A stretch of 64,000 bases of DNA, taken from NCBI GenBank assembly GCA_003117195.1, contig BDSI01000019.1:1178001-1242000 (forward strand), written 5' to 3'. Shown in pieces: positions 34,901-46,900 of this stretch. How positions within the stretch are numbered: the stretch's first letter is position 1; the number at the start of each line of letters is the position of its first letter. The position numbers were made by a program, and so were the translations under genes. The DNA is from Eudorina sp. 2006-703-Eu-15 (lineage: Eukaryota; Chlorophyta; Chlorophyceae; Chlamydomonadales; Volvocaceae). Below the pieces are notes generated by a model. The model did no database searches. It was not told where the DNA came from and saw nothing but the letters and a program-made list of their open reading frames with translations.

Positions 34901-37900
34901 TTTCCCTCCAATGTGAACTCTCCCCTTCCTGCAGATCACCACCGAGGGCGACGCCTTCCTAGTGGCCTTCCACGACCCGGTGGACGCGGTGCGGTGGGCG
35001 CTGCTGCTGCAGTCCGCGCTGCTCAAGCTGGACTGGCCGCCGCTGCTGCTGGAGCACCCGCTCTGCAGGCCCAGGCCGCTGGTGCCAGCCGTGGCCGCCG
35101 CCGGACCGGATGGAGCGGTCAGGGCTGCCGCCGCCGCCGGGCCCGGCGGCCCCGCGCCGCTGCTGGTGCTGTTCAAGGGTCTGTCAGTGCGGATGGGCAT
35201 CGCGACCGGGGTGCCGTCAGCTGTACGGGAGCACCCAGTGACGCGTCGTACACAGTACACGGGTGCCGTACTTCGGCTTGCGACGGGGATCGCGGAGCTG
35301 GGGTCGGGCGGGCAGATCCTGGTGGAGCCCATGACTTTCAAGGGGATACACAACAAAATTGAGGAACTGGACGTCGTGGAGGCGGAGGTGCTGGAGTTGG
35401 CGGGTGAGTGCACCGGTGGTGCCCTGTCTGCCACACTTGCGGCCGCATGCTCTGCGCTGTAGGGCGAGCCTCCGCGCCACTGCCGGGCGGCGATCCGGGC
35501 TGCCTACCCCTGCCCACTGCCGACGTCGCCCTTTTTGTCAATAAAGACAGCGAAATCGCGAAAACATCACCGTTGGCTACCTCCCTCCACCCCGATGATT
35601 GTGCTCCCCCTCCGCACACACCCTCAACCCTTCGCCAGATGTCGTACGACACGACCGGACCATCATGGCCAGCCCCCAGGGCCCTATGAAGCCACAGCTG
35701 CACCCGGAGCTCTCCCTGGAGTCCAATCTGACGCACTCCAACGGCCCGGCTGTCAGCGTCCGCGGCGGGATCACCGCCGCCGCCGCCGCCGCCGCCGCTG
35801 CCGCCGCCGTCGCCGCGGGCGTCGGCCGCAGCGGCGTCGGGGGCGTCGAGATGCGCATCAGCGGCGACGGCACGGAGAGTGCCACCACGCAGCAGGCCTC
35901 CGCGGCCACATCGACGCAGAAGCTTCAGCAGCTGGTGCACAGCCAGGCGTTGCAGCACCCGCCGGTGCAACTGCCCACTGCAACGGCCACCCGGACAGCG
36001 CCGAGCCTCCCCGTAACGACCAACACCTCAGGCGGCTTCCCGCGTGCCGGGCTTCCCACCCAACCCGGGGCGCTGCTGCTGGCGGGCAACACCACACCCA
36101 TGAGCTCCGCCAGAACCAGCCCGCAGCGCCTCACGCCGGATATGCAGGCGCAGCTGCAGGTGCTGCAGCTTCAGTCCGAGACGGCGGCGGCTGCGGCGGC
36201 CGCCACGGCGGCGGCTACGGCGGCAGGGGCCCCGCCGTCTCCAAGTTTCGGCGCGTCGGCGTCGCGACCCTCGGTGTACGGCACCTCCTCCGCCTGGGGC
36301 GGCGGTGCCATGGCTGGCGCCGCGCTGCAGACTTCCGGCACGTCGGCGGCGGCGGCGGCAGCCGCCGCCAACGCCGCCACAGCCGCGGCGGCGGCCGCCG
36401 CCGCGGCCGCGGCCGCGGCGGCCCGCGGTCCCTTCGCACCCAACAGCAGCCGACTCCGACGGCTGGCGGAGGTGGCGGTCCCCGGCGCGGCCGCGACCGG
36501 GGGCAACCTCGGCGGCGGCGGCGGCGGCGACATGCTTGGCCATTCCGGCCGCCTGCCAGTCTCGTGGGTACCCCCCTGGCAGCTGCCGGTGCACCGCAGT
36601 CTGATGGCGGCAAGGAACTCGGGGGCGCTCGGAACCGGCAGCAGCCCCCAGAACGCGTCCGACTGGAACGCGAGCCAGGGAGGGACCCTCATGATGTCCC
36701 GCGGCAGCTTCATTAGTCACATCCAGACCATGTCCTGCAGCAACGGCTCCAGGTCGGGGCCCAACGGCGGTGCGGCCACGGCTGCGTCACCGCCCAGTGG
36801 GCAGGTCCTGGCGGGTGAGTGTGGTACGCGTGTTACTGCTCACTGCCCTACCCACTGCCCTGCCCACTGCTCTGCCCACGGCCCTGCCCACTGCCCTGCC
36901 CACTGCCCCGCCCACTGCCCTGCCCACTGCCCCGCCCACTGCTCTGCCCACGGCCCTGCCCACTGCCCCGCCCACTGCCCCGCCCAGACCCCGCCGGCCT
37001 CATCCCCATGATCCGCGGCACCACCACCGGCAGCGGCCACTCCAGCGCCATGCTGCACCACACGGGCTCCCTCAACATGCCCCCCGCCACCACCAGCCTC
37101 CTGGACAGCAGCGCCACCTTTGGCCTGGCCAGCAGGTTCACCGGCGCCGGAATGGCCCAGCTGGACGAACCGACGGTGCTGCCGCCGCTGCCGTTGGCGG
37201 CGCCATCGCCGACAGCGGGGCCGCCGCCCCGCAACGCGCCACCGGGCTCGGTGGAGGGGACAGTACGGCTGGCGCCGGGTTTCCTGCGGCCGCCGCGACC
37301 GCTGCCGCCGGCGCCGCGGATGTCGGGGCCGATGGTCGCGCCCGGGGCGTCGGCGGCGGCGCCGCCGCCGCCGCCGCCGCTGCCGCCCTCCTTGATGAGT
37401 GGCGCGCTGCCGGCCAGTGGCGCTGCCGTCACGTCGTCGTCGGGATGGTTGGGTGATATGGTCGAGTACCCCGCGCTTGAGCTGCCGTCCGACCCGCGGA
37501 TGGCATTGGCCGGGGTTCCGGCGGCGTTGGTGGAGCGGCAGTCCGCGCCGTCTGCACCATCGGCCGCTGGCTCAGCGCCAGAAGGAGGAGGAGGAGTTTC
37601 CGCCGGTGCTGGCAACGCAGCCACGCCGTCGGACGGCGCCGGGGCTGAGGCTGCGGCGGAGGCGGATATGGAGGCACCGGAGGGGGCATGTGGCCCTGGT
37701 CCTGTGTGTGAAGGCACATACCTGGGTGGCGAGGACGCGCGTCTGAGTGCGGCGGATCCCGCCCGATTGACGGAGCCCGCCGCCGCCGCCGCCGCCGCGG
37801 GCAGCAGCGCCGCGCCATTCGTGGCGGCGGCTGCTGTCAACGGCCCGGGGCCCCGTCACAACCAGGGGCCTTCCGCGTCCGAGTCACAGGCGGGGCTGCG

Positions 37901-40900
37901 TCTGGGGCTTGGCAGTACGGATGAGGCGGAGGCAACGACGGCGCCGCCGGCGCCGCCCTCCGCGACGGGGTCGCAGGCCAGCCGCGAGTTGAGCCCCACC
38001 ACCGGCCTGCGGACCGGCCGGGGCTCCGTTTCCCTTGCCCTTCCGATACCGCGCGGGGCCACCAGCGGCAGCGGCGATGGCGGCGGCGGGGGCGGCGAGG
38101 GCGGGGGCGGCGGCGTCACGCCCAATGGCGGCGGTGGCGGCGGCGGCCGCCTGGACAGTCCCGCCCCGGACGATGAGGACGAGGAGCTGTTTGTGGTCCT
38201 CATGGATCCGCACAACGGCTGGCTGGGCCACCATGAAGGCCCTGGCGCGGTCCATGTCGGCAGTGCCACCGGCACCGCCGTCGTCGGCGGCCCCAGCCTC
38301 GGCTTGGCGGGCAGCATCAGCGACAGCCGGGGCCACCTGCCGACGCTGCGGGCGGGCGCCGCGCAAGCGGCGACTATGGCAGCGGCGGCGGCGGCGGCGG
38401 AGCTGCGCCACGCTGCGGGGGGGTTCACGCCGCCCGCACGGCAGCCGCACATGCCCTCCGTCCACGCGGTTCGGGCGGCGGTGGAGTTCCTGCAGGCCGA
38501 CATGACGGGGTCGCGTCAGCGGCAGCGGCAGGGTCAGGGGCAGGGGGATGCACGGGGCGTCCCGGCAATGGCGACGACAGTGGGAGATCGGCGGCGGCAG
38601 TCTCCGGAGTCGGAGGCCCCCGATCGCGGTGACGGCGACGTCAACGGCGTCGGCGACGGCGTCGGCGACGGCGTCGGCGACGGCGACGGCGACGACGACG
38701 GCGGCGACGGTCCCGTACAAGGGTTGCTCCTCTCGGAGGACGCCTCCACGTCGTCGACCTTGCCCACGCGCCTGTCTGAGCTCGTCGCCCTGGGTTCGCT
38801 CGGGCAGCAAGCCGGTGGCACCGGCCCGAACACCCTCTGCGGAGACAGCGGCACTAGCACGCTCAACGGCGGCGGCGGCGGCACCAGCAGCAGCGGCGCC
38901 GGCCTGGCCTTCGCCGCCGCCGTCGCTGCCGCTGCCGCCGCCGGCGGCAGCTCCTTGACGGGGCCCAACTCCATCTTGTTCTCCGGCGCCTTGGGCCTGA
39001 ATCCCTCACCCGCGCTGGGCAACGGCAGTAACGGAACTTTTGGATCCTGGATCATGCACCCCGACATCGCGGCCGCCGCCAGCGGCCGGCTCTCCATGGA
39101 ACTCCAGCGCCTGACGATGCCGTCGGTCGTACACTCGACCGGCCATTCGGGCAGCGAGTCGCCCGTACGGCTGGTGGGCTCGCCGTCGACGTCGGAGCTG
39201 CACGCGGGGGCGCTGTTGGGCGCGCCGCCGCCGCCGCCGCTGGGTGGCCTGCTGTCGGGCATGGGTATGGGCAGCAGCACGGACGTTGGGGCCAGCCTGG
39301 GCGACCCGCGGGGCAGCAGCGGGGGCGCTGCGCTGGCGCGGGGCCTGCACATGTTCTTCCGGGGGGCGATTCGGGATCGGAACAGCCGCGTGCAGGCGGC
39401 GCAGTCGCAGCGCAGGTCGCTGGCGGGTGCATCCGGCAGCGAGGCGTTGGGGCCCGCCGGCGCGGAGCGAGCCGCCGCCGCCGCCGCCGCCGCCCGAGGG
39501 GCGACCCACGCGATGCAGGCGCCGTCCGGGCCGGCACCGACGCGAGGCGGCGGCGGCGGCGGCGGCGGCGCCCCGGCTGCTGCCGCCGATACCAGCGGCG
39601 GCGGCAATGGCGGCCGCAGCCGGTTGTTTTCGCTGCTGTCCGGGGCGCACCCAGAGCCGTCGGGGTCGTCGCCGTACGCGCCCCAGCGATCCGCGGTGTC
39701 GTGGACGGCGGCTGGCCGCAGGACCCTGGTCTTCCAAGACGGCGGCGCCGGCGCCGGCGGCGACCCCGGCGTGGCCGCCAACGAGTTCACCTTTGCGCTC
39801 TCACGTGCGGCGCCGTCCCGCCCCTGGAGCTCTCAGCACGATCAGTACCAGCTCTCGAAGCAGCTGCTGCTGAAGCAGCCCCCGCCGCAGCTGCACCAGC
39901 AGTCACATCCGTCGCAGAACGGCGGGCGCCTGCACAAGCTGTCGGCGGCTGTGAGCGGCGCTTCGTCCGTGTCGCAAGAGCCCACTTTCCGGCCCGGCAG
40001 CAACATCGTGCAGCTCATGGAAGTGGCCAGGGAACAGTCGGTTTCGGAGCAGGGGCAGGGCCAGGGGCTGAGTCCGGGTCAGGGGCAGGGTCAAGGACTG
40101 GACGCGCAGCCCTCTGGCGGCTTGCGTAGCAGTGCGGGATCAGGAGCGGCGGCCCACTCCGGGGGACCTTCCCAGGTAGGTGGATATGTGGATGTGTTTA
40201 GAATTGCAACATATGTGGATGTGTGGATGTCTTCCTGTACATGTAGATATGTGCACCTGTGGCGGTGCTGCGAGTGGCGATGCTGCTCCTGCAGGGCCTG
40301 GTGGCGGTGATGCGGGCCAGGGACCAGTCAGATCCTCCGCCCTCCCTGAATCCGTGACCGCAGGCCACGTCCGGAGGCCGCGCCCCGCCTCTGTCCCCCA
40401 CCCTGCTCCAGTCCTACCTTGCCCTGAACCCGGTGCCCGCCCGCGGCGGCGGTGCCGACCCATGGGACGCCGCCTCCCACGGACTCTCCGTGCGAAGCAG
40501 CGGCGACGGCTGGATGACGGGCGGCGGCCTGTCCAGCAACGCCAACGGCTTCTCCAGCGGCGCCAGCGGCGCCGCCGCGAAGAACAGCGGTAGCGGTGGC
40601 GGTGGCGGCGGCGGCGGCGGCGGCGGCGCCTACAGCGCGCCCGGCGCCGCCGGCGGCCGCCGGGACACGTCGCAGCTGGCCGAGACCGCCGGCGCGTTGC
40701 TGCTGGCGCGCGAGCCCGATCCGACCCCGACGGCGCTGCGGCGGAGCCTGTACGGCATCAATCACACGGGGAGCGGATGGCAAGCCGGTGGAGGCGGGGT
40801 CGGGGCCGGTGGTTTCGGAGCCGGATCCATGGAGCGGCATCGCCTGGCGAGCACCTCGACGGCGACCGGCACCGGGTCCTCCCTGGACGGCGCGTCGCCC

Positions 40901-43900
40901 CGGATGAGGCCCGAGAATGCGGCCAGTGGTGGGTGTGGGTGTGGGTGTGTGGCGGTGGGGGTGAGGGCGTGAGGGCGTGAGGGGTGGGGTCCGGGGTCAA
41001 GGCCGGGTTTTGGCCAGGCCGGCCGGGCGTGTCTGTTGCTGGCGTTACGGCCCGGGGTGCGGTGTTGGCGCCTTCCTTGACACTCCAACCGCTCCGCTCG
41101 CAATGGCACCCTGGGGATGTCTCCGCAGCCCCACCCACCCACCCGTGTCTTCGGTCGCAGGCGCTGGGCAGGAGAGTGCGTGCAGGTGCAAGGGCCACAG
41201 CCACACAGCCCTTGGGACAATGCCCGAACACATCCCCAATCATGTACTCGTAGGCAGGCAGAGCAGGAGTGCGTGGCAGACGTGCCCATGTGCGATGTTT
41301 CGGTGTTGGCCTATAACGCTATAAGACACCGGCGGTGCGTGTTGCCTGATCAGGCTAGCTGCGGCGTCCGCCCACGTGCCCTGAAGAGCCCTAACCCCCG
41401 AAACCCCAACGTCCAACCCCATCGGTTGCGTGTACGGACCCGCTGTGCCGCTGCTCCTGCCGCGGACAACCCCTCCTCCCTGTTCCCTCCCGGCCCCTCC
41501 CTCTCGCCCTGCAGCCATCAACACCGCACCGGGCTCCTCCGGCTGCGTTGCCGGTGATGTGCTGCTGCCCCTGCCGCCACCGCCCTTGCCGCCGCCGTCA
41601 CAGCACCAGCACCAGCAACAACAGCAACAACAGCAGCACTCGACGTCACCGCCGCCGCATGGAGCGTCCACCGGCCCCCGAGCCAGCGGAAAGCAACACG
41701 GCTTCAGCAACGCCGCCGCCTCAGACAACACAACCCTCACAAACGAAGACCTAGGGACTGCGTCACGCGCCGTTGGCGGTGGCGGTGGCGGCGGCGGTGG
41801 CGGCGGCGGTGGCGGCGGCGGCGGCGGTGGCGGTTGGCCCCCCGGGACCGCACGGCTGCCGGTGCCGGCGGCGTGGCCGCAACGGCCTTTTGCAGGTGTC
41901 GTCAACGAACGGGCCGCCCCCGGTGACCGGCACCACGCATCACAGGCCGCAGCGGCGGTGGCAGCTGCAGCGGCATCGGCATCGGCGGCGGCGGCGGCGG
42001 CGGGGCCCCTGGGGGAGCCGCCGCTGCTGCCGCCGGCGCCGCCACCGCGACGGCCTGGGTCCGCCGCCATAGGCCCATTCATCGACGGCCCGGGGGCCAT
42101 CCCCGCGGGACGATCGCGGGAGATGAGCCGGGCAGCCTCCTTCAACTCGGCTCGCCTTCCTCGCTCCAATCTGAGCCCCGTCGCGGGTGGGACGGGGGAC
42201 CCGGCGGCGGCGGCGGCGGCACTGCAGCCGCCACCGCTGTCACCGCCGCTCTCGCCGCCGCTTGCGGCGGTCGCCGCCGGGCCTTACCTTCCTCCGGGCA
42301 TGGGCGGCTTGCGGGCGTTGAACGAGGATTGGGCCGCGCCGGCGCCCGGCCCAGCAACCTACAACAGCCTATCGGGCGATGAGTTCCTGGCATCGCCCTC
42401 CAACGGGCCGGAGCTCGTAGGGCCGCAGGCATGTACGAGCACCGTGGGATTGATGGGTGAGTAGGTGGTTGGCGGTGGTCGGGAAGGGGCAGGGGCAGGG
42501 GAGTTGAGGTAGGGGGTGAGTAGGGGGGCCCCGCCGCGCAGGGAGGAGCGGGTAGATAGAGGTGGGAGACAGGGTGCAGATGCGGGGAAGGGATGTGACG
42601 GGGCGCATGCTGCAATGGGTTTTGCGTTATCGGGGGTTGTGAGGGGCAGGGGCAGGGGCAGGGTATCTGTGACCAATTTGGGCGGTGGGAGCGCCCTGTC
42701 CAAATAACACCGAGGCGGAGGCGGAGGCCCCCCGAGATCAGCACTTCCGGCGCCACGGCCCCTCCCCGCCCCCACTCACACCCCTCCTTCCCCGCCCCCG
42801 CCCCCTACTAAGCCCTCCGCCCCCGCCCCCGCCCCCGCCCCCGCCCAACCCCTCCGCCCCCGCCAGCCGCGCTACACCCAGGTGGCCTGGCCCAGCTCGG
42901 CCTCCCGGGCCCCTCCCTGGCCTCCAGCGTCGCCCCGGGCTCCCCAGCGCCCTTCTACAGCGCCCAACAAGCGCCTCCCACCCTCCAACAGCTCCACCAG
43001 CACCAGCAGCAGCTGCAGCTGCAGCAGCTGCAGCACCTGTCGCTGCAGCAGCAGCCGCACCAACTCCTCCAACAGCTCCAGTACCACCACCAGCACCACC
43101 ACCAGCAACAGGCTGTCGGCCAGCTCAGCCAGCTCAGCCAGCCGCTGCACACCATACAGCTCAGCGCGGGTGGGCACGGGCCGCCCGGCTGCCCTCGGGT
43201 GCTGGCGTTGCGGGAGATGCTGGGGCGCGAGTCCGGCACCACCTCCCTGGCCAACCACGTCGCCAAGCAGGCCAAGGACCTTGCCGAGGTAGCCTCACCC
43301 TCTGTGTACCGCGGATTCGGGGAAGGGGGTGGGGGCAGGTGGCAGCTGGCGGAGGGGGAACACGCGGGGGGGGAGGAGGGGCAGCAGCGGGTGACAGCGG
43401 GTGTGTGTTGGGGTGTGAATGGGCGAATCCGTTGCCGCGCTCACCACTCCGTGTCGGGCCGTCGGCACCACCTCCTGGCTGGGAGGGAGGCGCCTAGGGA
43501 GGCGCTCGTGTTTGCAACTGGAGGATTGATGAGTGGCGAACGGAGAAACGGACACACGGGCAAACGGGCAAAAAGACAGGCTGGCGGGCTGACTGGGTGA
43601 CGGAATCGTGCGACAGGGGGGGGGGGTGGGGCTAGGCCTGCCTGGGGACATGGAGGGCGGGTAGGGAATAAATGGAGGCGTCCAGTGCCGGGCCAACGAC
43701 GGCCTAGGATGTACGGCCCTGGAAGGGGAGCAAAGGCAGGATATGTCACGAAGCGAGGTACGGCATGTACGACAGACTGTATTGTTGGTGGGCGGGCTCA
43801 CCCTACCTGAGATCCTCCTCTGTCGGCCTTTACTTGCCAGATTGATGCAGTCACCCACGCGCTCCGACGCTAACAGTGTCGTACCCCTGTTGTTCGTACA

Positions 43901-46900
43901 TGCCGTACACCCTGACATCCTCAGGATGACGCGCCGGAGCCGCAAGACGCACCCACAGCCCGGCGGACACACGTCACCTCCCAGGGGAACATCCTCTTGA
44001 GGGACTCGTACGGCAGATCTTTGAGCAGGATGCTGTCGGCGGAAGCGGCCGCCGGCGGCCTGGCCAGACGCGGTGGCGGCGCCAGCGGCAGCGGCGGTGC
44101 CAGTGGTGGCGGCGGCGGCGATCGGGATGCCGTACACGGGGGCCAAAACTTCGGCAAGTTCCGGTCGTCAGGGCCCCTGGACGGTCAGAGTAAGCCGGGA
44201 CAGGGGCACAGGGCTGGGTTAGCAGCCAGTGTCAGGCCCGGTCAGATATGTAACACACCTACACACAGGCACACAGGCACACAGGCACACAGGCACACAG
44301 GCACACAGGCACAGTCTCAGGCTTTCGCGACCATCCATCAGAACGGCCGCACACACATTCCGCGCGTTGGTGTACAACAAACATCCCATTTCCGCCCGCT
44401 GGCTTACCGCACGTTCCACCCACCCACCCACCCACCCACCCACCCACCCGCCCGCCCACCCACCCACCTACCCACCCACCCACCCACCCACCCACCCACC
44501 CACCCACCCACCCACCCACCCACCCACCCACCCACCCACCACCCACCCACCCACCCACCCACCCACCCACCCACCCACCCACCCACCCACCCACCCACCC
44601 ACCCACCCACCCACCCACCCACCCACCCACGCCCCCCGCCAGCGCCGAGCCCCACGGACGAGGGGCGGAAGCACAACAGCAGCAGCGGCATCCAGCGCAG
44701 CAGCGTCCAGCCGCGGTGGCGGGTGCGCCCGCTGCCGCTGCCGCTGTCCCGCATCCACCTGCCCGCGATGCTGCGAGGAACCGGCCACCCGCCCGCCGAC
44801 GCCCTGCCGGAGACCCCGGAGGTGGAGGCCGCCGAGGGCGGGTCCTTCTCGCAGCCGCCCACCCCCACCGCCGCCGCGGCGGCGGCGGAGCTGCCGCCGC
44901 CGCCGCCGCCGCCGCCGCTGGCACTGCCGCCCGCGCAGGCGCCGCCTCGGCGCACGTCCTTCGCGGACGCCGTCGCACCGCTCGCGGGGACCCGACGGAC
45001 GAGCCAGGAGGTGCATCGGCTTGGCGCCCTGGGCTTGGACATCGAGTTATCCAACCTGACCTCAGGCAGCAACACGGCGGCGCTCCATCCCGAGCGGGAC
45101 ATGGCAGGAAGCACCACGAGTCACGGCGTGGGCGGCGGCGGCGGCGCAGCCGGCGCCGCCGCCGCCGCCAGCGGCGCCGGCGGGTTTGGCTTCCTGGGTT
45201 CCCTGTCCGTGTCGAGGCTGGCGGGGGCGGTCCGGGGCAGCCACGACGGCGGCGGCGCCGGGGACAACTCCTCCGCCTCCTCACACATGAAGCGGATGAT
45301 CAAGCGGACCAAGAGCAAGAGCGCGCTGATCAAGAGGTGCGGCCGTTCGCGTGCGGGGGTGGAGCCCACACCGCACATGGCCCTTTTTCGACCTCTCTCC
45401 CCATGTCTTCCGGACCCCCTCGTCCACTGCCATTCCGACTCGTCGCTGTTGAATGAGTGCTCAACCAAGGATGTTCAACCAAGGATGTTCAACCAAGGGA
45501 TGTTCAAGGGCGCTTCAAGGGCGCTTCAAGGGCGCTTCAGCGGCGCTGGAGGCCACCCCCTTCCTCCTCACCTCCTGTGCCCTCCCCCCCTTTTTCCGCC
45601 TTTCCCCCACAGCCTGGCTCTCAGGCAAAACTCCTTCATGCACCGGCCGGCCGGCGGACTGCCGTCCTCCACCCTCAAGGGCACCAAGCTGCCCGAGGCG
45701 GAGGATGAGTCCGACGCGCAGCACGACGGCGGCGGCATGGCCACGCCGCGGCGCCGGCCGTCAGGCGGACGTGCCTTGCCGTATTCCGTCACGTCGTACG
45801 GCAGCCCTGTCGTATCGGGGACCGTCAAGAGCCAGCAAATGGAGGAGGAGATCGGCTGCGGGGGCGGCGGCGCCGGGTACCACCCCCTGGTGGTGATTGA
45901 TATGGGGGTGCACAGCCTTGCCGTACCGGCGTTGGACGTGATGTACGGCAACCTGTACGACGGCGTGCAGGTGGGTGCCCGCGTGGGCGACGACGACCGG
46001 TGGAAGCGACGTGACCCGGGGCTGCCGGCGCAGTTGGATAGCGAGCGGTTTGTCGTTCCGCGCGGAAAGTGGGGCGCAGGATTACGCTGTCGGAATACAT
46101 CGTGGCAGGCTTGTGCCCTGCCCTGCGCTGCTCTGCTCTGTAGCACTGTAACCCTGAACGACTTGGTCTTCAGGTTTTCGCACCCCAACCCCGATTTTCC
46201 GCGCAGCAAAACCCACAACCACCCCGCCGACACCTCCCCAACCTTCCCCCTCCCCTGCTGCCTTCCCGCCTTTCCGCCCCGCCCCCGCCCCGGCCCCAGG
46301 TCATCCAGCTGCTCCCCGCTCACCTGAAGCACCGGGCCGCGTACCAGCCGCCGCTCAAGTCGCTGGCGCAGCTGGCGCCCGGCTTCTTCGATGCGCCGAG
46401 CGCTGCACAGGTGCGGGTTGTTTGTTCGTTGACAGGCAGGGCAGGGCAGGCAGACGTGCGTCATACGGTATGCAACGGGTGTAGCAGTGCCCAACAGTTG
46501 TCTGCCGCGGTGTCGGAGGAACGCGGTCGATTTGGCGCCCTTGTGGTGTCACTGCCCCGCGAAAGGCCACCAGCTGGTGCGGGTCGGTTGCCTGGGCCAC
46601 ACGGACTCACACACCACAATGCTGCACGGTGTATGCGTGCGATCCTCGTATTGTTTCCGCAATGGACCTGCAAGCAAAATACTGGTTGGGCGTGAAAGGG
46701 GACATGCGGACTGTCGGTGGGCAAGGTCGGGGCAACCGGGGCCGAACGTCCCCAGTCCTTTACCCTTGTTGCAGGCCTCTCTTAAATCCGAAACTCTGAT
46801 GCTGATGCTGATGATGATCGAGGCAGCCATCCAGAGTGTTTTGTTTAACGGGAGAAGCCCACCCGAGCCACCGTTTGCGAATGTTCCCCAAAGAGATGTT

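Larger units (their letters stand above)
35639..45336 (+). other. Gene B linker: about 2400 residues of low-complexity sequence
   Basis: Seven exons (35639-36814, 36988-40175, 40412-40928, 41515-42456, 42867-43288, 43925-44189, 44643-45336) encode Ala, Gly, Ser and Pro runs. A Gln/His-rich stretch lies at about 42960-43130 (LQQLHQHQQQLQLQQLQ), a GDG/GVGDG acidic repeat near 38630-38710, and a GQGQGQG stretch near 40050-40100. The end is basic (KRMIKRTKSKSALIKR), like the end of the gene A linker, which also precedes C2. Outside short islands the linker does not align to that of A. Confidence 0.7.

Noticed and set aside
35599..37011. A 470-codon open frame ending in a His/Cys/Pro/Ala repeat
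   Set aside because: Its first part is the real exon 35639-36814; the repeat tail is the intron 36815-36987 read through in the wrong phase. Splicing there restores the 3188-base exon that follows.
38534..39790. A 418-codon minus-strand open frame
   Set aside because: It is the antisense shadow of gene B exon 36988-40175. GC-rich codon bias keeps the complementary frame open.
44418..44632. Possible CRISPR or telomere-like array (CCCA repeats)
   Set aside because: There are no spacers and the unit is not an algal telomere repeat (TTTTAGGG type). It is a tetranucleotide microsatellite.
43997..46327. A 776-codon open frame with a long HPPT repeat
   Set aside because: It merges exon 43925-44189, a CCCA-filled intron, exon 44643-45336 and more introns. 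Paralogue phases place three introns inside it.
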